A stretch of DNA of 5,851 nt from an uncultured bacterium (lineage in GTDB: Bacteria > Patescibacteriota > Gracilibacteria > BD1-5 > UBA6164). The stretch is taken from positions 1 to 5,851 of the forward strand of contig CAMZKR010000084.1 of assembly GCA_947311335.1 (NCBI GenBank), read 5' to 3'. The translations under genes and the position numbers were made by a program. A model generated the notes under the pieces. That model did no database searches and had not been told where the DNA came from. It worked only from the letters and a program-made list of their open reading frames with translations. Below, piece after piece: positions 1 to 5,851 of this stretch. Every line of letters begins with the position of its first letter. Position 1 is the stretch's first letter.

Positions 1-51
1 AAAATAAGCTTTAGAGATATAAATAATTAGTTAAAAATAAAAAAATACTAA

Positions 52-795
52 ATGAAAAGAATAGTAGATATACTTATGAAATCTTTAATAGCTTTGACTT
101 TTATTTTAGCTATATTATCACTTATTAGACCAGATTTAGTAAAAGATTTTATAGATTGGATAAAAACTATAATTATAGTTTTAGGTAATTGGAATTATTT
201 AATAATTTTTGGAAGTGGATTAATTGAAACTTTTCCTGTACTTTGAGTAGTTGTTCCATGACAAAATATATTACTTGTTGTATGATGATTTTTTTGAGAA
301 ATAAGTACTACTAATTTAATTTATGTAATGATAATAGCCTCAATATGAGCTATATTATGAAATTATATATGATATATATTATGAAAAACTTATTGAGAAA
401 AATTTTTTAAAAAATACTGATTATGGTTTGGAATATGAGAAACAGAAGTAAAGTATCTTAAAAAATGAATTAAAAAATGGTGAGCTACATGAGTAATTAT
501 TGGAAAATTTCATAATCTAGCTAGAGCTTTTGTCCCTTTTATTGCTTGAAGTATGTGAATGAAAAATAAATCTTTTATGATTTATAATACTGTATGATCA
601 GTAATTCGGGCAATTTCTATAATTATATTATGAGTATTTTTTGCAAAAACATATGAAACAATAATAGATTATATAGCTTATATTACTATAGCAATTATGA
701 TTATTGTATGAATTTATATATGGAGATTTAAAAAGAAAGAGTTTATAAAATATGTAAAAGAAAAAGAAAAAGAAATAGAAGCTAAAATTTGATAA
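52..795 (+). CDS. DedA/VTT-family integral membrane protein (UGA read as Gly)
   Basis: Read with TGA as glycine this is an intact 247-residue protein ending in TAA, the usual length for the DedA (SNARE-associated/VTT) family. Such proteins sit in the cytoplasmic membrane; characterised members act in lipid carrier or phospholipid flipping and in envelope homeostasis. Visible family features are a hydrophobic N-terminal segment (about residues 9-26), a re-entrant-type stretch with E59 and P69-G70 (ETFPVLGVVVPGQ) followed by LLVVGGFFGE, and the second hallmark at residues 152-166 (KFHNLARAFVPFIAG) with R158 and P162. A hydrophobic stretch and a lysine/glutamate-rich cytoplasmic tail close the protein. 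My hand count gives 21 TGA and 5 GGN glycine codons, and 5 TGG Trp codons. With the standard code the frame stops after 64 residues at position 244. The methyltransferase starts 9 bases after the stop, suggesting co-transcription. The start is the first ATG in frame and has no Shine-Dalgarno motif. The family call is strong; the substrate is unknown. Confidence 0.9.
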
Positions 796-804
796 ATAAA
801 ATAA

Positions 805-1755
805 ATGGAAACAAAATTAACAAAAGAATATATAGACAGATTAAAATTAATATATTCTGAAAATGAAATAGGAACTATAAATAAAGGTTTTAATAATCAA
901 AAAAGATTGGTTACTTTTAGAACTAATCTTTTAAAATCTACGAATTTAGAAATAGAAAATGCGTTAAAAAAAGCTTGATTAAAATTTAAAAAGATAGCTT
1001 ACTTAAAAAATGCATATAAATTATTAGTTTGAATTGAAAGGAATTTATGGAAACTTGATATTTATAAAAAATGACAAATTTATATTCAATGAATTAGTAG
1101 TCAATTACCTGTATTGTTTTTAGATATAACTAATTCATCAAAAATACTAGATCCTTCAGTTGCTCCTTGAAGTAAAGTTTCTCAAATATCGTCTGAATTA
1201 AATAATAAGTGAGAAATAATATGAATTGATAATAACCAAATAAGAATAGATAAATTAAAATATAATTTAAAAAAACTTTGAATAAAAAATGTAAAAGTAA
1301 TTAAATATAATTCAAGTAGAATCAATTTAAAAGAATATGAAGAATACTTTGATAATATACTTTTTGATGCTCCTTGTTCTAGTGATTGAAGGTTTAATTT
1401 AAATATAGAAAAATCTTATAAATTTTGGAATTTAAAAATTGTTAAAAATAATTACAAAATACAAAAATATATACTAAAAAATATAATTTCTACACTAAAA
1501 AAATGATGAACATTAATTTATAGTACTTGCTCTCTATCTCCTGAAGAAAATGAATGAATTGTACATTTTATTTTATCAAATTTTTCAGATATAAAAATAA
1601 TTGATATAACAAATAAACTAAAATTAAAAAATTCAAAACCTTGAATTACAAAATTTTGAGATATTGTTTATAGAAAAGACGTATCAAAAAGTATTAGAAT
1701 ACTACCTAATAAAGATATGGAATGATTCTTTATAGCTAAATTTATAAAAAAATAA
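805..1755 (+). CDS. NOL1/NOP2/Sun-family RNA (cytosine-5) methyltransferase, RsmB/RsmF-like
   Basis: This is an intact 316-residue protein when TGA is glycine (15 TGA against 2 GGN glycine codons by hand count). It is a SAM-dependent enzyme expected to make m5C in rRNA or tRNA. The Rossmann methyltransferase motifs appear in order: motif I around residues 116-124 (DPSVAPGSK), an acidic ribose-binding position near D142 (IIGIDNN), motif IV DAPCS at 188-192, and motif VI STCS with C242 followed by PEENE at 246-250. The two family cysteines, C191 (PC motif) and C242 (TC motif, the catalytic nucleophile), are both present, so it should be active. The N-terminal part (1-110) is short. I see neither the NusB-like domain of E. 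coli RsmB nor a C-terminal PUA-like extension as in RsmF, so it resembles the compact form of the family. The exact target base cannot be read from sequence. It follows the DedA-family gene closely and is convergent with ychF. The start is the first in-frame ATG, with only an A-rich leader before it. Confidence 0.92.
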
Positions 1756-1919
1756 TTATTTATCCTAACCATCTCTTTCAAAATAAGATATACTTTCTAC
1801 TATTTTTAAAAAATTTACTAAAAATATAATATTTTAACCTTTAGCCCTAAAATTATGAAAAAAATTTAAATTAAAAACTGTAATTAATAAATGATATTTA
1901 TTAGAAAAATAATTACTTT
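1756..1919. other. Convergent intergenic region
   Basis: This 164-base stretch separates the stop of the methyltransferase gene from the stop of ychF. It is almost entirely A+T. I see no open frame with family features and no tRNA-like cloverleaf. It holds a small AT-only inverted repeat at 1821-1835 (arms aaaata/tatttt) and the nested inverted repeats described separately at 1875-1921. Its likely content is transcription termination signals for the two converging units. Confidence 0.6.
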
Positions 1920-1921
1920 TT
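1875..1921. terminator. Candidate bidirectional terminator, nested AT-only inverted repeats
   Basis: The outer arms gtaatta (1880-1886) and taattac (1910-1916) are perfect reverse complements. Between them lies an inner hairpin with arms at 1885-1892 and 1896-1903 (taataaat/atttatta) and a three-base loop; it shares two bases with the left outer arm, so the two stems may be alternative pairings. On the plus strand the outer stem is followed by five T (1917-1921). On the minus strand it is followed, after two bases, by five T (complement of 1873-1877). The position between converging genes fits a shared terminator. The stems contain only one G-C pair, so they are weak, and in such AT-rich DNA inverted repeats occur by chance. 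The element touches the ychF stop codon. Confidence 0.4.
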
Positions 1922-3005
1922 AACTACTAAATTTAAACAAAATTACATCTCAATCTTTAACTATATATTCCTTTCATTCAAGTCTTACCTTTCATTTTTC
2001 TCTTGCTCCACTCCATCATCAAGTATCTACTAAATCTTGCCAATTTACTACATCTGCTTTTATAAAACCTTTTTCAAAATCAGTGTGTATTACTCAAGCA
2101 GCAATTGGAGCTAAAGATCATTTTTTTATTGTCCAAGCTCTTACTTCTTTTTCTCATGCTGTAAAATAATATTCTAATCCTAAAGCATCGTAAGAAGATT
2201 TAATAAGATTATCTAAACCTGTAGAAATAAGTCACATATCATCCAAAAATTCTTTTCTTTCTTCTTTCTTCATTTCAATCATATCTTCTTCCAATTTTGC
2301 AGAAATAGGAATTATTTTTGTATTATTATTAGTTATTCAAATTAATTTTTTTAATTCATTTTCAGAAATATTCATCATATCTTCTGAAACATTACAAGCA
2401 TATATAAATTTTTTATTTGTAAGTAAATGTAAATCATATAAATTTTCTAAATATTCATCACTTAATCACATATCATTAACTAAAATTCAAGAATTTAATT
2501 TTTCAAAAACTAGTTTATAAATCTCTACTAATTTTTTAAAATTTTTATCAGATTTTGCCTTTTTAGAATCTTTTATAATTCTTTTTTCAATAGTTTCAAT
2601 ATCTGCTAAAATTAATTCAGAATTTATTATTTCTATATCTCATTTAGGATTTATATTTCAATTTACATGAATTATATTTTTATTTTCAAAAATTCTAACA
2701 ACCTGTAAAATAGCGTCTGCTTCTCTTATATTAGCTAAAAATTTATTACCAAGTCATTCTCCTTTACTTGCTCACTTAACAATTCCAGCAATATCTATAA
2801 ATTCACACATTGCTGGAATTATTTTTTCACCATTAACTGTTTTTCTAATTTGTTCTAACCTTTTATCATTTACATTAACTATTCATACATTTGGTTCAAT
2901 TGTACAAAAAGGGAAATTTTGTGCCTCAGCACTATAATTTTTTGTTAATGCATTAAAAAGTGTTGATTTTCATACATTTGGTAATCAAACTATTCCTATT
3001 TTCAT
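1920..3005 (-). CDS. ychF: Ribosome-associated ATPase YchF (Obg-family, OLA1-like)
   Basis: This is a complete 361-residue protein with TGA as glycine, matching the family's usual length of about 363. YchF is a cytosolic Obg-type P-loop protein that prefers ATP and binds ribosomes, with roles in stress and translation. Signatures in order: P-loop GLPNVGKST at residues 7-15, FPFCTIEPNVG at 31-41, the G3 region DIAGIVKGASKGEGLGN at 71-87, HVNGNI near 113-118, and NVSE at 205-208. The last replaces the NKxD specificity motif of GTPases and is the known reason YchF uses ATP. The C-terminal TGS-like domain (about 275-361) contains RAWTIKKGS, AAGVIHTDFEKGFI, AREKGKVRLEGK and YIVKDGDVILFKF. Glycines 7 and 12 of the P-loop are both TGA codons. 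By hand count glycine uses 19 TGA and 9 GGN; Trp uses 3 TGG. It starts 11 bases after the valS stop, so the two probably form one transcript. No Shine-Dalgarno motif precedes the ATG. Confidence 0.97.
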
Positions 3006-3016
3006 TAATTTATTTT

Positions 3017-5671
3017 TTAATTATTAAGTTTTTTTAATTTCTCAGTAAGTTTAGATAATCTATCTTTTGCTTGTTCTTTTTTTTCCATTTCTTCTATTAT
3101 TAATTTTTTTGGGGCTCTTTTTATAAAATTTTCATTAAGTAATTTTTTATCAATAATAGATATATATTCTTTTGAATCTGTAATTCGATCTTTTAATCTT
3201 TTAGTTTCTTTTTCTAAATCAATAGCATTAGATGTGTCAACATAAACTTCTACTCAAGCTTTTATTATACTATAAGCTAAATTTGGATCTTGTAATTTTT
3301 TTGTTATTATTTTAGTTTCTTCTGATTTTAAAATTCATCAAATTATATCAAGTGATTTATTTATTGTTTCAGCATTTTTATTTTTAACATAAATACTTAA
3401 TTTTATTGTTTTATTTGGTAATATATTATTTTCTGATCTTATTTTTCTAACTTCTCTTATTAAATTAATAACTAAAATCTTTTCTTTTTCAATTTCTAAA
3501 TTTCTTTCAAATTTTATTACTGGCCATTGTGAGTTTATTAAACCTTTTTGAAATCAAAGTTTTAAGTATATTTCTTCAGTTACAAAAGGTATATATGGAT
3601 GCCAAAATTTTAATAAAGTATTTATTACATATAAAATAACATTTTCAAAATATAAAGATTTTTCTTTAGTTATTTTAAATTCTTCAATATAATAATCACA
3701 AAATTCATTTTTAGTAAAATGGTAAAGTTCTTGTCCAGCTTCTGAAAAAGTGTAATCATTCATAGAATTAGTTACCAAGTCTCACAAATATTTAATTCTA
3801 CTAAGTATCCATTTTTCATGAAACATTAAATTTTCATAATTTTTTATTAAATCATTTTCAATATTATCAATATCATAATCTTTTATATCAGAAATATTTG
3901 TATTAACAAATCTAGAAGCATTCCATAACTTATTAATAAATATTTTATTATTATTTATATTTTTTTCATCAAGTTTTAAATCATTTCATGGAGTGTTTCA
4001 TATAGTTAAAGCTAATCTAAGAGCATCTGTTCAATACTTTTCTATCATTTGAAGAGGATCTATTCCATTTCATAAACTTTTACTCATTTTTCTTCAATGT
4101 TTATCTTTAATTAATCAATGTAAATAAATTTTTTTAAATGGAGTTTCTCAGGTAAATTCATATCAAAATAATAACATTCTAATAACCCAGAAAAAGATTA
4201 TATCATGTCATGTTTCTAGCATTTCTGCTGGATAAAAGTTTTTAAATAAATCTGGTTGTTTACTATTTCATATATCGTAATCAAGTGTAGAAAAAGGCCA
4301 TAATGCCGCTGAAAACCAAGTATCTAGAACATCTGGATCTCTAGTATAATCTTTATTTTGACTCATATCATCTTCAGTAACAAGCATTTTTCATGTTTCA
4401 TTATGATAATAAACAGGAATCTGATGCCCCCACCATAATTGACGAGATATACACCAATCTCTTAAATTAAATATCCAATCTTCAAAAATTTTATTAAATC
4501 TTTTTGGAATTATTTCAAAATCTTTTTTTCTATATCATTTTATAACTTTTTTAGCTATTGGTTTTACACTTACAAACCATTGTTTAGAAATAATAGTTTC
4601 AACTTTACATCAAGATCTTTCACAATATCATACTTTTGATATATGATCTTCTATTTTTAATAAATTTCATTTTGATTTTAATAATTGAACAATATTTGAT
4701 CTAGCGGTTAAAAAATCTTGTCATGCAAAAATTCAAGCAATTTCAGTCATTCTAGAATCTTTTCATAATACTATTCTATTTAATTCAAGATTATGCCTTT
4801 TTCAAACTTCAAAATCATTTGGATCATGTGCTGGAGTTATTTTAACTGCTCATGTTCAAAAATCCATATCAACCATTTCATCAGCTATGATTGGAATTTC
4901 AATATTTACAATTGGTAATATTAATTTTTTTCAAGCTTTTAATAACTTTTTATATCTCTTATCTTTAGGGTGAACAGCCACAGCAACATCTCAAAGCATT
5001 GTTTCTGGTCTTGTTGTTGCAACTATAATTTCATTATCACTTCAAGAAACAAAATAAGTAATATAATAAAGCTTTCAAGGTTCTTCTTTATAAATTACTT
5101 CTTGATCAGATAATACTGTATTTAAAGCTGGAGAATAATTAACCATATACTCTCATTTATAAATAAGTCATTTATTATATAAATCAACAAAAGCTGATGT
5201 TACTCTTTTATTTAATCATTTATCGAATGTAAATCTTTCTTTACTCCAATCACAACTAGCTCACATTTTTCTAATTTGAGATGTTATAATATCTCAATGT
5301 TCCTTTTTCCACTTCCAAGTTTCTTCTAAAAATTTTTCTCTTCATAAATCATATTTTGTTTTTCCTATTTGAGCTAATTTTTTTTCAACAACAGTTTGAG
5401 TCGCAATTCAAGCATGATCAGTTCAAGGTAACCGTAAAGTAGAATCTCAAATCATACGATGGTACCTAGTCATAATATCTTGTAATGCTATAAATATAGC
5501 ATGTCAAAGATGAAGTTTTCAAGTTACATTTGGAGGTGGCATAGGAATATAAAATTTATCTCCACTTAAACTTTTTTTTGATTTAAAATCTCCCTCTTTT
5601 TCCCATCTTTTATAAATATTTTCTTCAAAATCAGTTGGATTATATTTCTTTTGAAAATCTTTGTTTATCAT
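3017..5671 (-). CDS. valS: Valine--tRNA ligase (ValRS), class Ia
   Basis: This is a complete 884-residue enzyme with TGA as glycine, the typical size of bacterial ValRS (about 880). It charges tRNA-Val with valine in the cytosol and edits mischarged threonine. Order of features: PPPNVTGKLHLGHA near residues 44-58 with the HIGH-type HLGH at 54-57; GTDHAGIATQ from 83; DWSKERFTFD at 141-150; the editing (CP1) domain with TTRPETMLGD from 219 and later FGTGAVKITPAHDPND; then QWFVS, DWCISRQLWWGHQIPV and DTWFSAALWPFSTL around 450-461; KMSKS at 528-532 followed by LGNG; an anticodon-binding helical domain (FWHPYIPFVTEEIYLKL); and the lysine/glutamate-rich C-terminal coiled-coil arm from about 808. 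The first glycine of GTDHAG and the glycine of HLGH are TGA codons. All motifs and both ends lie in one frame, so no frameshift is present. It is the first gene of a probable valS-ychF unit. The leader is AT-rich without a Shine-Dalgarno motif. Confidence 0.98.
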
Positions 5672-5735
5672 AATAATTATTCAATTAAAAAATTAAAAAA
5701 TATAAATATATAACTTTAACTGATTCGCATCTTAA

Positions 5736-5757
5736 AATAATATGTTATCATATTATT
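5736..5757. repeat. 22-base palindrome in the valS upstream region
   Basis: The arms aataatatg (5736-5744) and catattatt (5749-5757) are a perfect 9-bp inverted repeat around a four-base centre, ttat. It lies 65 bases upstream of the valS ATG and overlaps a TATAAT-like hexamer. It could be an operator for a dimeric regulator or a hairpin in the valS leader. The AT richness makes a chance origin possible. Confidence 0.4.
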
Positions 5758-5760
5758 ATA
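5755..5760 (-). promoter_or_regulatory. valS: Possible -10 element for valS-ychF
   Basis: Reading the minus strand, 5760 to 5755 spells TATAAT, just downstream of the U-tract of the 5768-5812 hairpin and 83 bases before the valS start codon. I see no TTGACA-like -35 at normal spacing, because that position falls in the hairpin arm. In DNA this AT-rich the hexamer is weak evidence on its own. The location between a terminator and the first gene of an operon is what makes it plausible. Confidence 0.2.
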
Positions 5761-5767
5761 TTTGATT

Positions 5768-5812
5768 AAAAAATAAATACCTTATTTATTGATTATATAA
5801 ATAAGGTATTTA
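5768..5812 (-). terminator. Rho-independent terminator (minus strand), upstream of valS
   Basis: A perfect 16-bp stem pairs 5774-5789 with 5797-5812 around a seven-base loop (5790-5796). The arms contain the core taccttattta/taaataaggta with two adjacent G-C pairs. On the minus strand the stem is followed directly by six T (complement of 5768-5773), the classic intrinsic-terminator layout. On the plus strand no comparable T-run follows at once. It most likely ends a minus-strand transcript coming from beyond the right edge of the window. Attenuation in a long valS leader is an alternative, since it lies about 97 bases before the start codon. Confidence 0.65.
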
Positions 5813-5851
5813 ATTCAAAATTTTGTTTTAAAAAAATATTCTTTATATTTT

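Noticed and set aside
18..24. A tataaat string as promoter of the DedA-family gene
   Set aside because: There is no -35 element visible in the few bases available, and such strings are common at this base composition.
1..30. An open frame on the plus strand ending in TAG at 28-30 that could be the last nine codons of an upstream gene
   Set aside because: Nine codons carry no recognisable signal, and a stop in some frame this close to the edge is expected by chance. It remains possible that a gene ends here 21 bases before the DedA-family gene.
52..246. A 64-residue small membrane protein ending at the TGA at 244
   Set aside because: The frame continues past this TGA into clear DedA-family sequence when TGA is read as glycine, so this is only the N-terminal part of the larger gene.
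1821..1835. Short hairpin aaaata-taa-tatttt as an independent terminator
   Set aside because: It has six A-T pairs only, with no proper T-run beyond its own arm. This is expected by chance in such AT-rich sequence.
3554..3778. A 74-residue minus-strand open frame
   Set aside because: It is in the valS frame and encodes part of the ValRS anticodon-binding domain. It only looks separate because flanking TGA codons were taken as stops.
52..5671. Pseudogenes, or UGA read as tryptophan as in mycoplasmas
   Set aside because: All motifs stay in frame over full length, which rules out decay. Trp at the YchF P-loop or in the ValS HLGH motif would destroy function, whereas glycine matches the families exactly.
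5813..5851. Possible 3' end of a minus-strand gene at the right edge
   Set aside because: Several frames are open over these few codons, one even runs through the hairpin, and none shows family features. The gene implied by the terminator lies outside what can be read here.

Overview
The window looks like ordinary chromosomal sequence from a very AT-rich bacterium that reads UGA as glycine (genetic code 25). This points to the Candidate Phyla Radiation lineages Absconditabacteria (SR1) or Gracilibacteria (BD1-5/GN02). Read with the standard code, every gene is shattered by in-frame TGA. Read with TGA as Gly, four complete, full-length genes appear, and TGA falls on invariant glycines: the P-loop of YchF, the HIGH-type signature of ValS and the SAM-binding loop of the methyltransferase. 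TGG remains the Trp codon, so the mycoplasma code (UGA = Trp) does not fit. I cannot separate the two phyla from this window alone.

Layout: the left third (52-1755) holds two plus-strand genes 9 bases apart: a DedA/VTT-family membrane protein and a NOL1/NOP2/Sun (RsmB/RsmF-type) RNA cytosine-5 methyltransferase. A 164-base convergent intergenic region (1756-1919) carries AT-only inverted repeats that could act as a bidirectional terminator. The right two thirds hold two minus-strand genes 11 bases apart: valS (valyl-tRNA synthetase, 5671-3017) followed by ychF (ribosome-associated ATPase, 3005-1920). Upstream of valS, about 180 bases contain a perfect 16-bp hairpin with a six-base U-tract on the minus strand, probably the terminator of a gene beyond the right edge. 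Next to it are a second 22-base palindrome and a possible promoter.

Three of the four genes concern translation or its RNAs (tRNA charging, a ribosome-associated ATPase, rRNA or tRNA methylation); the fourth is a membrane protein. No mobile element, CRISPR array, RNA gene, toxin-antitoxin pair or defence cassette is visible. I did not find a previously undescribed system. The most notable points are the recoded UGA, the absence of Shine-Dalgarno motifs before all four starts, and the symmetric elements in the two intergenic regions.
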